This document shows, one piece after another, positions 44,870 to 56,640 of a stretch of 64,000 nucleotides of DNA; within the stretch, counting starts at the first letter, position 1; every line of letters starts with the position of its first letter. The notes under the pieces are model-generated. The model was not told the origin of the DNA and did not search any database. It worked only from the letters and a program-made list of their open reading frames with translations. The stretch lies in contig CANXME010000532.1 of NCBI GenBank assembly GCA_948144175.1, forward strand, positions 5,001-69,000. The letters run 5' to 3'. A program made the position numbers and the translations under genes. This DNA comes from Closterium sp. NIES-65. Its lineage: Eukaryota; Streptophyta; Zygnematophyceae; Desmidiales; Closteriaceae.

Positions 44870-47119
44870 TCAAGAAGTGAGCAAGTGAGGCAAGGCAGGC
44901 ACAAGACCAAGCTGAGTACAGAAGCGCTGATGATCACAAGGCGCAAGTGCCTTAATGAAGATATCAGCAGTGTTGGCCTCAGAGGCCACGTACGCAAGTC
45001 GCAACTGACCACGCTGCTGCAACTCACGAGCAAGTAAGTAGCGGAGAGCAATGTGCTTCGTTCTGTGCTCCAGGCGCTGCTCCCGACACAAAGCCAGCAT
45101 GGCATTGTTGTCTACGTACAGCAATGGAGGAGAACGAGGCGGCTCTCCGAGGTCAGTCAGCAAGTAGGTGAGCCAGCGAAGCTCCTGAGCAGCCATGGCT
45201 CCTGCGTAGATCTCAACCTCACAACTGGAGCCGAGAACGGAAGACGAGCAAGTAGCCCGCCACAAAACAGAGCCGGAACCGAGGCTGAAGGTGTAACCCT
45301 GTGACGACCGCTGTGTAGCCTGGTCGTCAGCCCAAGACGCGTCTTCGTGCCCAGTGAGGACCACTGGACTCTGCCCTCCAAGCACTAGCCCCATGCCCGA
45401 CGTACTGCACAAGTAGCGCAACACCCTCTTCGCTGCTGCCATGTGCTCCGGTCTGTGTCTCCCAGGAGCAACATAGCGTGCAAGAATGCTAAGAGGGTAT
45501 GCAAGGTCAGGTCGTGTGCAGGTCATCAGGTACATGAGGCAGCCAACAAGCTCTGGGTACGGGCCACTCGACTCTACGGACTCATCCGAAGGCAGAGCTG
45601 AGAGTGAGTGGCAAGTAGGCAGAGGAGTGGCCTGAGGCGAGGAGTACGTGAAGCCGAAGCGCTGAAGGACCTGCTGCACCATGTGTGACTGAGTCAGGGT
45701 AATGGTGCGGCGTGCTCTGTCCCGGGTGATCTGCAAGCCAAGGTAGCTGCGCAGTTCACCCAGGTCTATGCACGTGTGTCTCTTCTGCAGCTCGGACTTC
45801 ACGTGGGCGAGTCCAGCAGTGTCAGCTGTGGCAAAGACCAAGTCGTCGACGTACACGAGGATGTAGAACGGCGGCAAAGAAGTGTCGGTGCGCAGAAACA
45901 GCGACGGGTCGGCAGTAGAGGGAGCAAACCCAAGAGCCGCAAGCGTAGTCCTCATTGTGTCGTGCCACTCACGCGGTGCCTGGTAGAGACCGTAGACTGG
46001 CCGCCGAAGGCTCCACTGGGTGCTAGGAGGAAAAGTCCCAGGTGGGCGGCGCAGCCAGATCTCCTCGTGCAGCCTACCTCGCAAGAAAGCAGTGCTGAAG
46101 TCAAGAGAGTGAAGCTCGTAGTCGCGCTGAGCGGCTATGTGCAACAGCACCCGAAGAGTGGTCATCTTCGGGGTGGGAGAAAAGGTCTGAAAGTAGTCAA
46201 CTCCCTGCCGCTGACTAAAGCCACGAGCCACGTACCACGCCTTGAAGACAGGTGGAGAACCTGGTGGCCGCTTCACCTTGAAGATCCACATGCCACTGAC
46301 GATGTTCGCCCCAGGTGGGGGAACCGCGTCAACGTAGGTGCCTGTGGACTTCCAGGAAGCCATCTCTGCATCCATAGCTGCCTGCCACTGAGAGGAGTAG
46401 GGACCCTCTATCGCCTCCGCGTAAGAGCGCGGAGTCGGGATGTCAAGTGCATCCGGGTCTCCCTCAGGGGTAAGCAGTACGGACACGAGATGAGGTGCAT
46501 CCTGCCTGTCCTCAAGGACGTCCGTGCCAAGGGCACACTCACCCCCGACGGACGGAGGACACACAGACTCAGACTCAGCAAGAAGACTAGTGGCGTAGTC
46601 TAGGCGACAGCGAGCAGCAAAGTTGACGAGCTCAGCAACTAGGGTAGACGCAGCAGTGGACTCAAAAGAAGGGTCAGTGACGACAGTAGCAAGGAGAAGC
46701 GTGACAGTAGGACTGGCAACACGAAGAGAGTCCGACTCCGGGTCGGCAAGAGCAGGAAGAGAAGACCCAGGAGGAGAAGGCAAAGGGGCACGCAAAGGAG
46801 CAGTGGACGGACGCAGAGACATCCGGTGCGTGCCAGGGACAGGAGGAGGATGCTGACCTGAACCGCGACCACTAGTGCGAGCAGCACGGACAGGCGACGC
46901 AGGGCGAGACGCAGGCTCACGACGCTCAGCAAGACCTCCAGTAGGACTAGTGTAGGGAGACGAAGCAGGCAGTGGGGAAGCCGGCAGTAACTGTAGATGT
47001 GACGGGTCAGGCAGTGGACACTCTAAGGGAGGAGGAGGACTAGTAGAGGGCGGGAGACCAAGAACCTGCTGAAGGAGCAGAACGAAGTACGACCGAGGCC
47101 GCGCGGCGAATCCAGACAC
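44870..47119 (-). pseudogene. Copia RT-RNase H of X
   Basis: A 749-codon open segment from the linker to the normal C-terminus, with YVDDLVF near 45850 and the RNase H motifs HEDASWADD and CEVEIYAG. Small in-frame deletions relative to sisters occur before RT (near 46498) and after HRPP. It is cut off from integrase by frame changes near 47100 and 47650. Confidence 0.85.
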
Positions 47120-48634
47120 AGCAGGGACAGCACCAGCACCCCCAGCGGGAGCACCAGCGCCAACAGCACCTCCAGCTGCAGTACCTCTAGCAGCACCAGC
47201 AGCACCCGCAGCAGGACCGCCGCCAGGACTGACAGCAGTAGCCTTAGCGCCAACACCCTGAGCAGCTCCAGCTCAAGTCGTACTCGCAGGCCCAGCAGCT
47301 CTAGCACTCCTAGTACGAGCACCTCCGGGACCGGCGGCACCAGCACCCTCAGCAGCCGAAGAAGCTCCAGCAAAACGCCTCCAACGCCGGGCAAACCACT
47401 CGCGCAGCTCCTGTGAAGAGAGTGGCTCCCGCCGAGACGAAGCAACCGGAGGACCTCCAGGCCCAGCACCGCGAGACGCCACACGAGCAGGCCCAGCGGC
47501 CGCCGGCTCCGCACCCCCAGGCTCAGAAGCTCCAGACGTGGCACCCCCAGGCTGAGCACCCCCAGGCTCACTACCCCCAGGCGTAGCACCCCGAGGCTCA
47601 CCACCCCCAGGCGTAGCACCCCTAGGCTCAGCACCCCCAGGTGTAGCACCTCAGGCCCAGCACCCCCAGTCTCAGCACCCCTAGGCTTAGCACCCCCAGT
47701 AGTACCACCCGAAGGCCCAGCACCCCCAGGCGTAGCACCCACACGCTCAGTACCCCCAGAGTCAGCACCCCCAGGCTTAACACCCGCAGCAGCACCAGAG
47801 TCACCAGTAACCTCGACAGGCTCGACTGCGTCTACCTAGGACACACCTGAAGGGGCAGGACCCTGAGGGGGGAGGGGAACTACCGGGGGGGAACCTGGCA
47901 CAAGGAAGAGCGGTGGCGGGGGGAGGGAAGGAGTGCGGTAGGGGAAGAAGCTGTAGTAGCGGACCGACTCGTCAAACGTGACGTCCTGGGAGGACAGAAC
48001 ACGACGAGAGGTGAGGTGGTAGAACTGCCACCCTGGCGCGTCAGGGTGGAAGCCAAGGAAGATGCAAGGAGCAGCACGAGGGGACAACTTGTCCGCAGAC
48101 AAGTCGCGGACAAACGCCCGAGATCCCCAGACACGGAACGCAAACGCATCGCCTACCTTCCCCGTCCACAGCAAAGCTGGGGAGGTCTCCGGCATGGAGA
48201 CCCTGGGGTAAAGGTTGATCTGATGCGCTGCGTACCGAACGCAAACGGCCACAGAAAATGGGGGGCAGCCGCATGCATCATGGACGTACGGGCGACGTCC
48301 ATGTCCATGCCAATGCGGCGCTCAGCAATCCCATTTTGCTGTCGAGAGTCCGGAAGCGTAAAGGTCTGGCGAATGCCTCGCGCACGAAAGTAGGCTCGCA
48401 GAAGGCCAGAGGAGAACTCTCCGCCTCGGTCAGAGTGCAGACGCAGAACAGGAAAGTCCGAGCCGAAGCTCCTCCTGAGCTGGAGACGAGCTGTGCGGAT
48501 CCAGTCGATCAACACCTCACTGACTTCACCCTTGCTGCGCAAGGGGAAGACTGTGGTGTAACGCGAGTAGTCGTCAACCACCAGCAGAAAGTAGCGCTCG
48601 TGACCGTGTCCACGGACGCGGGCCGGGCCCCACA
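47120..48634 (-). pseudogene. Copia linker and integrase of X
   Basis: Includes the Gly/Ala/Pro-rich linker with frameshifts, TAG at 47836 for a Gln codon, and integrase catalytic-core sequence up to the junction with Y. Confidence 0.82.
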
Positions 48635-51126
48635 AGTAGCGGAGAGCAATGTGCTTCGTTCTGTGCTCCAGTCTCTGCTCTCGACACAAGGCCAGCATGG
48701 CCTTGTTGTCTACGTACAGCACTGGAGGAGAACGAGGCGGCTCTCCGAGGTCAGTCAGCAGGTAGGTGAGCCAGCGTAGCTCGTGTGCAGCCATGGCCCC
48801 GGCGTAGATCTTAGCCTCACAACTGGAGCCGAGAACAGAAGACGAGCGGGTAGCCCGCCACGAAATAGAGCCGGAACCAAGGCTGAAGGTGTAACCCTGT
48901 GACGACCGCTGCGTAGCCTGGTCGTCAGCCCAAGAAGCGTCTGCGTGCCCAGTGAGGACCATTGGACTCTGCCCTCCAAGCACAAGCCCCATGTCTGACG
49001 TACTGCACAAGTAGCGCAACACCCTCTTTGCTGCAGCCATGTGCTCCGGTATGTGTCTCCCAGGAGCAACATAGCGTGCGAGAATGCTAAGAGGGTATGC
49101 AAGGTCAGGTCGAGTGCAGGTCATCAGGTACATGAGGCAGCCAACAAGCTCTAGGTACGGGCCACTCGAATCTACGGACTCATCTGAAGGCAGAGCTGAG
49201 AGCGAGTGGCGAGTAGGCAGAGGAGTGGCCTGAGGCAAGGAGTACGTGAAGCCGAAGCGGTGAAGGACCTGCTGCACCATGTGTGACTGAGTCAGGGTAA
49301 TGGTGCGGCGTGCTCTGTCCCGAGTGATCTGCAAACCAAGGTAGCTGCGCAGTTCACCCAGGTCTGTGCACGTGTGTCTCTTCTGCAGCTCGGACTTCAC
49401 GTGGGCGAGTCCAGTAGTTTCAGCTGTGGCAAAGACCAAGTTGTCGACGTACACGAGGATGTAGAACGGCGGCAAAGAAGTGTCGGTGCGCAGAAATAGC
49501 GACGGGTCGGCAGTAGAGGGAGCAAACCCAAGAGCCACAAGTGTAGTCCTCAGTGTGTCGTGCCACTTACGCGGTGCCTGGCGGAGACCGTAGACTGGCC
49601 GCCGGAGGCTCCACTGGGTGCCAGGAGGAAAAGACCCAGTGAGGCCAGGTGGGCGTTGCAGCCAGATCTCCTCGTGCAGACTGCCCTGCAAGAAAGCTGT
49701 GCTGAAGTCAAGAGAGTGAAGCTCGTAGTCACGGTGTGCAGCAGTACCCAAAGAGTGGTCATCTTCGGGGTGGGAGAGAAGGTCTGAAAGTAGTCAACTC
49801 CCTGCCGCTGACTAAAGCCACGAGCCACGTACCACTCCTTGAAGACACGCGGAGAACCGGGCGGCCGCTTCACCCTGAAAATCCACATGCCACTGACGAT
49901 GTTCGCCCCAGGCGGGGGAACCTCGTCAACGTAGGTGCCTGTGGATTCCAGGAAGCCATCTTTGCGTCCATAGCTGCTTGCCACTGAGAGGAGTAGGGAC
50001 CCTCTATCGCCTCCGCGTAAGAGCGCGGAGTCGGGATGTCAAGTGCATCCGGGTCTCCCTCAGGGGTAAGCAGTACGGACACGAGATGAGGTGAAGCAGC
50101 AGCCAGACACTGGAACTCCTCCTTCCTGTCCTCAAGGACGTCCGTGCCAAGGGCACACTCACCCCTGACGGACGGAGGACAGACAGACTCAGTCTCAGCA
50201 ACAAGAGTGGCGGCGTAGTCTAGGCGACAGCGAGGAGCAAAGTCGACGAGCTCAGCAACTAGGGCAGACGCAACAGTGGACTCAAAGGAAGGGTCAGTGA
50301 CAACAGTAGCAAGGAGACGCGTGACAGTAGGACTGGCAGCACGAAGAGAGTCCGACTCCGGGTCGGCAAGAGCAGGAAGAGAAGACTCAGGAGGACAAGG
50401 TAAAGGGGCACGCTGAGGAGCAGTGGACGGACGCAGAGACATCCGGTGCGTGCCAGTGACAGGAGGAGGACGCTGACGGGAACCGCGACCACTAGTGCGA
50501 GCAGCACGGACAGGCGACGCAGGGCAAGACGCACGCCCACGACGCTCAGCAAGACCTCCAGTAGGACCAGTGTAGGGAGACGGAGCAGGCAGTGGGGAGG
50601 CCGGCTGTAACTGTAACTGTGACGCGACAGGCTGTGGACACTCTAAGGGAGGAGGAGGACAAGTAGAAGGCGGGAGACCAAGAACCTGTTGAAGGAGCGG
50701 AACGAAGTACGGCCGAGGCCGCGCGGCGACTCCAAACACAGCAGGGACAGCACCAGTACCCCCAACTGCAGCACCAGCACCAGCAGCACCTCCAGCTCCA
50801 GTACCTCCAGCAGCACCAGTAGCACCCCCTGCAGGACCGCCTCCAGGACCGACAGCAGTAGCCTCCGCGCCAACACCCGCAGCACCTCCAACTCCAGAAG
50901 TACCCGCAGGCCCAGCAGCTCCTGTACTCCTAGTACGAGCACCTCCGGGACCGGCGGCACCAGCACCCTCAGCAGCAGCAGAACCTCCAGTACCAGCAGC
51001 ACCTCCAGCTCCAGCAGCTCGCCTCCAGCGCCGGGCAAACCACTTACGCAGCTCCTGTGGAGAGAGTGGCTCCCGGCGAGACGAAGCACCCGGAGAACCG
51101 CCACGCACAGCACCGCTAGACGCCAC
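48634..51126 (-). pseudogene. Copia linker, RT and RNase H of Y
   Basis: Frameshifts near 49740 and 49950 separate linker and RT parts. The RT-RNase H segment from 49751 runs in frame across the X-Y junction into X integrase, making a chimeric open frame to 48153. YVDNLVF (about 49440) replaces the usual YVDDLVF, changing a catalytic Asp. Confidence 0.87.
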
Positions 51127-51256
51127 ACGAGCAGGCCCAGCTCCCTCAGGCTCAGCACGTCTAGGCTCAGCACCTCCAGGCTCAACACCTCCAGGCGTAG
51201 CACCCCGAGGCGAAGCACCCCCAGGCTCAGCACCCCCAGGCTCAGCACTCCTAGGC

Positions 51257-52462
51257 TCAGCACCCCCAGGCGTAGCACCCTTGGCTCAGCACCCCAGAGT
51301 TAGCACCCCCAGGCTCAGCACCCTCAGTAGCACCAGAGTCACCAGCGGCCTCGACAGGCTCAACAGCGTCTACTTGGGACACACCTGAAGGGGAAGGACC
51401 CTGAGGGGGGAGGGGGTCTAGCGGGGGGGGACCTGGCACAAGGAAGAGCGGTGGCGGGGGGAGGGACGGAGTGCGGTAGGGGAAGAGACGGTAGTAGGGG
51501 ACCGACTCGTCGAACGTGACGTACTGGGAGGACAGAACACGGCGAGAGGTGGGGTGGTAGAACTGCCACCCTGGTGCGTTAGGGGGGAAACCCAGGAAGA
51601 CGCAGGGAGCAGCACGAGGGGACAGCTTGTCTGCAGACAAGTCGCGGACAAACGCCTGAGATCCCCAGACACGGAACGCAGACGCATTGCCAACCTTCCC
51701 TGTCCACAGCAAAGCTGGGGAGGTCTCCGGCATGGAGACCCTGGGCTGAAGGTTGATCTGATGCGCCGCGTACCGGACCGCAAACGGCCACAGAAAATGG
51801 GGGGCAGCCGCATGCATCATGGACGTACGGGCGACGTCCATGACCATGCCAATGCGGCGCTCAGCAATCCCATTTTGCTGTGGAGAGTCCGGAAGCGTGA
51901 AGGTCTGGCGGATGCCTCGTGCACGACAGTAGGCTCGTAGAAGGCTAGAAGAGAACTCTCTCCCTCTGTTAGAGTGCAGACGCAGAACAGGAAAGTCCGA
52001 GCCGAAGCTCCGCCTGAGCTGTAGACGAGCTGCGCGGATCCAGTCGATCAACACCGCAGTGACATCACCCTTGCTGCGCAAGGGGAAGACTGTGGTGTAA
52101 CGCGAGTAGTCGTCAACCATGAGCAAGAAGTAGCGCTCGTGACCCTGTCCACGGACGCGGGCCGGGCCCCACACGTCCATGTGAAGCGTCTGTAGTGGGG
52201 CCTCTGTCGGGGGAATCTGAGAGGAGTGAGGGGCAGCCCGCTGCCGCCCCTCGACACAGGGGACGCAGGTAGGGCCAGGCCCCGGAGGAAGGGGAGGGAG
52301 GGACCGGGGAAGACCAGAGACAAGGACACGGGAGGCCATGCTTCGGAGACGAAGCAGGGAGGGGTGACCAAGGCGGTGGTGCCAGAGGAGAGTCTCGTGA
52401 GATAGGAGACGACACGAGCAGGGGGCAGACTCAGGACCGGACCTGGACGCTGCAGCAAACAC
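51257..52462 (-). pseudogene. Copia integrase of Y
   Basis: An open segment of 401 codons: HHRLGH...CVPC, LHMDVWGPARV, SNRGREF in place of SDRGGEF (a catalytic Asp changed), SPQQNGIAERR and FLGFPPNAPG. A frame change near 52480, at a telomere-like insertion, separates it from protease. Confidence 0.87.
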
Positions 52463-53525
52463 TTGACCCGACCCTAAACCCTAAACCCTGACCAGACGCA
52501 GCAACCGGAGGAGACGCAGTGGTCAGCGTGTACAGGCTCGACCCCGGCCGACGTGTAAACGTGGCTAGGTGTCGGCCTGTCCGAGCGTCCGTGCAGTGGG
52601 TCATCCGCTGACTCGCAGGAGTGAACTGGTGAACCCCCGCATCCTGTAGGTCAGCACCACTCACCAAGTTCGTAGAGAACGAGGGGAGGTAAAGACCAGA
52701 CAGGGTGCCAAAGGGGGCCGCCGGACACGGGAGGACAGTGGAGAAGTGAGCAAGGACAGGACCCCCAGAGGGGTCTGCCAGAGAGACTGCAATTGGCCGA
52801 CCAAGCGGTGTGAGTGTGGTGTGGTCTCGAAAGAAGGAGCGGGAAGCCCCTGAGTCAAGAGTGAAGGTGTGAGAGGCCGGAGCCGACGCGGTACCTGAGA
52901 GAGCAGACTCACCCGCACCTGAGGAAGCAGACTCACTAGCACCTAGAGCAGCAGCCGCACCTGTACTTGGAGCAAGAGACTCATTAGCACCCAGAGCAGC
53001 AGCCTCACCAGCAACTAGAGCAGCAGGCTCTATACCCGGGTCATGCGGTACGCACAGGTGAGTGGCACGGTCAGCACTAGTAGGCAATGCATACATGGCA
53101 CTGAGAATAGCATCATAGTCAAGAGCAAATATATCTACCCTCTGCCTAAGCAACTCCACCCAGTCGGGGAGCTCAGCCTCGTTGCCAAACTTGGTACGCC
53201 AGGCGTCGCTCAGACGGGCGAAGTAGCGGGACTGTGTGTGACTAGGTGTCCCACAAGGCTGACCAGTCCGAGCACCAGTGCGAATCACGTAAGAGCAGCG
53301 AACAGAACAGAGAGACCCTCTACTCTGAGCGTACCACTCAAGAAGCTGCTGGGGCGTGAGAGACGCGCGTGGGCGTCGCTGGAGCTGCATCTGGCCCCCG
53401 CCAGTAGTAGTAGCAGCAGTAGTGGTAGCAGTAGCAGCACCGCCACCCCTACAACCCCAACCAGCGTACCACTTACGCAGCTGCTGGGGCGTGAGGGACT
53501 CACGCGGACGTCGCTGGGGCTGCAT
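52431..53525 (-). pseudogene. Truncated Copia gag-protease of Y
   Basis: 364 codons from ATG 53525. The N-terminal gag domain is missing. QRRPR-SLTPQQL-WYA is duplicated in tandem (about 53384-53525), then a diverged knuckle (C-x13-C, distal Cys replaced), and the protease LDSGASRSFF near 52850. The C-terminus is scrambled by a TTTAGGG-like insertion at 52472-52492. Confidence 0.85.
52472..52492 (-). repeat. Interstitial telomere-like tract in Y
   Basis: Nearly three TTTAGGG units on the minus strand (plus: CCCTAAACCCTAAACCCTG) replace about 8 bp present in sister copies. Confidence 0.85.
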
Positions 53526-53649
53526 CTGGCTCCGCTAGTAGAATTAGGAGCAGGAGTAGCAGCAGTAAGGCGAGCAGCCAGGCAGGCCGAAAGGCAGGCA
53601 CGCAGGCAAGCAAGCAGCGGGCAGCGCGCTAGCAGGGCAGGGGCTCACT

Positions 53650-54560
53650 AGTGGTGGGAAGAGCAGGCTCGGCGACTTGGCGACTCGGCGGTGCGGGCGG
53701 CTCGGGCGGCTTGGCGGCACGGCGGCTCGGCTGCAACTACGGCTCGGTGGCTCGGGCAACTCGGGCGGCTCGGCGGCAACTGCGGCTCGGCGACTCGGCG
53801 GCTCGGGTGGCTCGGGCGGCTCGGCGGTACGGCGGCTCGGCAGCAACTGCAGCTCGGCGGCTCGGCGACCCGGCGGCTCGGGCGGCTCAGATGGCGCTGC
53901 GGCTCGGGCGGCTCGGGTGGCTCGGGCGGCTCGGTAGCAGCTCGGCGGCGCCGGCGGCTCGGTGGTGACGGCGGGGCCACTTGGGGACGGCGGCGGGGCC
54001 AGGTGGAGCGGCGACGGGGCCAGCAGAGGTGGCGCCGGGGCCGCAGGGTAGGTGACGGGGCCAGCAGAGGCGGCGCCGGGGCCGGGAAGGGCGGCGCCGG
54101 GGCCGCAGAGGTAGGTGACGGGGCCAGTAGAGGCGGCGCCGGGGCCGGTAAGGGCGGCGTCGGGGCCAGCAGAGGTGGCGCCGGGGCCGGGAAGGGCAGC
54201 GCCGGGGCCGCAGGGGTAGGCGACGGGGCCAGCAGAGGCGGGGCCGGGTCGGGAAGGGCGGCGTCGGGGTCGCCGGGATAGGCGACGGGGCCAGCCGAGG
54301 TGGCGCCGGGGCCAGGAAGGGCGGAGCCGGGGCCGGGATGGGCGGCGCCGGGGCCGCAGGGGTAGGTGACGGGGCCGCTAGGGCGGCGGATCGGGGCCGC
54401 GAGGGCGGCGCGACGCGGCCGCTAGGGCGGCGCGTCGAGATGGGGCCGCGACGGGGCAGCAAGGGGTCGCGCGCGGCTCCCCTGGGCGCCGCGACGGGGT
54501 AGCGGGGAGTGGCGCGCCTAGAAGGAACGGGGCCGCGCGCCTCGGGGCGCGCGCTAGAGA
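53650..54560 (-). repeat. GC-rich minisatellite leader of Y
   Basis: CGGCTCGGGCGGCT units at 53660-53960, then units of about 30 bp with GGCGCCGGGGCCG at 53980-54370. Confidence 0.85.
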
Positions 54561-54656
54561 GAAATAGGTCGCACGCCACGGGACGTTCGACAGATCGAGT
54601 AGCAGCGGAAGCAGTAGTAGGGCCCACAGGCCAGGAGCATATGTGCTCTGAAACCA

Positions 54657-54785
54657 TGTGAGAATGAACGAGAATGAATGCACTATGAAAGAGTTGGGTA
54701 CAAGTACTAACCCTAATTGGGTTGTACCCCATATAGGCTACCCCACTACAACCTACACAAAAGCATAAGTTATAATGCTCTGACA
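54657..54785 (-). repeat. 5' LTR of Y
   Basis: About 129 bp, resembling the LTR of D in reverse complement and unlike that of X. Confidence 0.88.
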
Positions 54786-55162
54786 CCCGTTGCTCCAGTC
54801 GCTCGTGAGTCCGTTGCTCCTGCCGCTTAGAGTTAGCCGCGGAGCCAGTTACTCCAGTAGCCCGTGTGCTAGTTGCTCCAGTTGCCAGTGTGTCAGTTGC
54901 TCCAGTTGCCCGTGTGCCAGTTGCTCCAGTTGCGCCGTGTGCCAGCAGCTTCAGCTGCCGCCCACTACCTCCTCTCCTCTCATAGTCCCTCCTCCTCCAC
55001 ACTTGCCCTCTGCGATAGCCTCTAGCTTTGCTTACATTTGTGAACTTTAAACTGTTGCCTCTTGTACTTGTGCTCAGAATGTGTGGTGACATTTTGATCC
55101 ACCCTGAGTTTGTTCTGCTTTGCTTGTTGTGCTGATTACACCCCACTTTGACTATGGGGGTG

Positions 55163-55291
55163 TGTCAGAATATTATGTTTCTTTAGTTTGCAGTGGGGTA
55201 CTTTATAGTGAGAACAACCCTTTTAGGGTTTGCTATATGTATCCCAATGTTTGCTAGTGCCTCTCTCTTCTTCATTCCTCATTTCTTCACA
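55163..55291 (+). repeat. 3' LTR of H
   Basis: 129 bp, TGTCAGAATATTATG...CTTCACA, after CTATGGGGGTG and before aactt. Its start matches 44509-44541. Confidence 0.88.
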
Positions 55292-55296
55292 AACTT

Positions 55297-56071
55297 ACGT
55301 ATGTTCTCATGTCGTTTTTCTGTTGTTTTCTTACTTGGCGTTTTCCGTTTTCCTGTTTTTCCATTTTCCTTACTCCCATTCTTTCTCTTATCTTCATTCC
55401 AGCCTCTTTGCTCTGTAGTAGGTTTTCCTTCGTGTCTACTTTTTGTATTATTCGCGTGTCCTTCATATCTACTACATCTTCTATACAACTTCACATCCGT
55501 TCATTGATGCTCTGTTTTTTGCATCTTTGCTTATTCTTCCTTGTTTGGTTTATCCATTTACTAACGCCGTCTACTAATTCATGTTGCTGGCCGTTTGAAT
55601 CGCATCTAATTTTGAATTGACATATTTCGTTGTCTTCCTGATTGTGACTACATCAACATCGCCAGCGCCAATGCAATGTGTTTGTGGCATTTGGAACGAT
55701 CAGACGCGCGCCAATTGCTCGTGGTGAGTCATTTCTTGATCCTCAAGGTAGATTCTCTATGATTTTCTCATTCTCCTCCTCACGTTCTCATCTCCTAGAA
55801 CCCGAGTGCTTCTTCTTTCCTAGCAGTTCTCCTCACTTTCTACTCACTTAGAACCGCCGCATACCCTCATCCTCTTCGTTTCTTATTTCAATCTATCCTC
55901 ACATTTCATTTCCCAATTTCTTTGAATTGGAATGTATTGCACGTTTCTTCTTTATTTTTACTAGTATACGCGCCGTTCCTCTCATTGCGTCGTAGTAACT
56001 TCCTTTATGCCGCATCTTCCATCATTCATTTTCCTTTTATTTTCTCACCTTTTCCATCTTAGCTTCTTTTC
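55297..56071. other. Intergenic, no gene seen
   Basis: Pyrimidine-rich, AT-rich sequence with only chance open frames. No gene recognised. Confidence 0.6.
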
Positions 56072-56213
56072 TGTCAGAATCCCAACCACTAGACCATTGG
56101 GATAAAAGGGCTTGTTTTAGTAGCGGGTCAGTGCGCCCATAACCCCCCAGGCAAACGCGCCTGTAACCTTCCCTAGGATCGATCGGGGATCTCACAGTGT
56201 AGCTCTACTGACA
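56072..56213 (-). repeat. 3' LTR of TRIM
   Basis: 142 bp, about 5% different from the 5' copy by eye. Confidence 0.9.
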
Positions 56214-56276
56214 CCCCCCCACACTGGGAGGCCCAGGACTGAGCACAGTAGCAACGGCCAACATGTGCATACACCG

Positions 56277-56331
56277 GGATTTGAACCCGAGACCGCTCTG
56301 ATACCATATCAGAATCCCAACCACTAGACCA
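56277..56331 (-). promoter_or_regulatory. tRNA-like box A/box B region of TRIM
   Basis: On the minus strand TGGTCTAGTGGTTGG (about 56317-56331) resembles a box A and GGTTCAAATCC (56277-56287) matches box B, about 30 nt apart as in tRNA genes, with the hairpin CTGATATGGTATCAG between them. Confidence 0.6.
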
Positions 56332-56448
56332 TTGGGATAGAAGGGCTTGTTTCAGTAGCAGGTCAGTGCGCCCATAACCCCCCAGGCAAACGCGCATGTA
56401 AACCCCCCTAGGATCGATCGGGGATCTCACAGTGTAGCTCTACTGACA
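56307..56448 (-). repeat. 5' LTR of TRIM
   Basis: 142 bp, adjacent to the primer site. Confidence 0.9.
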
Positions 56449-56508
56449 TGTTCCTCTTTCTTTTCACATATATTTTTTTACTTCTCTTTCCTCTCTTCAT
56501 TTCTATTT

Positions 56509-56640
56509 TGAGAAGAAGTGAACGAGAATGAATGAACTATGAATGAGGTGAGTACAAATATGAAACCCTAATTGGGTTGTACCCCCTATGGGATACCCCA
56601 CTATAGCCTACACAAATAAGTAAGCTATAATGTTCTGACA
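56509..56640 (-). repeat. 3' LTR of E
   Basis: 132 bp, TGAGAAGAAG...TTCTGACA, D-like in sequence. Confidence 0.9.

Larger units (their letters stand above)
44542..48634 (-). mobile_element. Copia element X (3' part only)
   Basis: A 3' LTR at 44542-44662 (121 bp), RNase H, RT, linker and integrase in minus order, ending abruptly inside integrase at the DVWG codons (about 48634), where Y begins. Gag and 5' LTR are missing. Its left flank cagtg is not repeated at the right edge of Y, so X and Y were separate insertions. Confidence 0.85.
48634..54785 (-). mobile_element. Copia element Y (lacks 3' end)
   Basis: A 5' LTR at 54657-54785, primer site beginning TGGTTTCAGAGC, minisatellite leader, truncated gag, protease, integrase, linker and RT-RNase H in minus order. 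RNase H stops at HIALRY and is fused to X integrase. Element end and 3' LTR are missing. The right flank is cccgt, with no partner at X. Confidence 0.85.
44509..55291 (+). mobile_element. Outer LTR element H, hollowed and filled by X-Y
   Basis: The first 33 bp of its 5' LTR (44509-44541) lie left of X. Its 3' interior (54786-55162, similar to the 3' part of F) and 3' LTR (55163-55291) lie right of Y. Outer duplication aactt matches (44504-44508 and 55292-55296). The rest of the 5' LTR and leader are gone. By its 3' region H resembled non-autonomous element F. Confidence 0.82.
56072..56448 (-). mobile_element. TRIM (377-bp miniature LTR retrotransposon)
   Basis: Two 142-bp direct terminal repeats (56072-56213 and 56307-56448) enclose 93 bp. 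On the minus strand the 5' LTR is followed at once by TGGTATCAGAGC, a 12-base initiator-Met primer site, and the 3' LTR is preceded by a G-rich purine tract (GTGTGGGGGGG). There is no coding capacity. No clear target duplication is seen. Box A- and box B-like sequences span the LTR/primer-site junction. Confidence 0.9.

Noticed and set aside
55193-55620. Small hydrophobic frames in the pyrimidine-rich region
   Set aside because: Phe/Leu/Ser-rich translation of T/C-rich DNA without homology; they start inside the LTR of H.
56277-56345. A functional tRNA gene
   Set aside because: Box A and B are present, but the acceptor stem does not pair and the segment spans the LTR/primer site of a TRIM; kept as a tRNA-like feature only.
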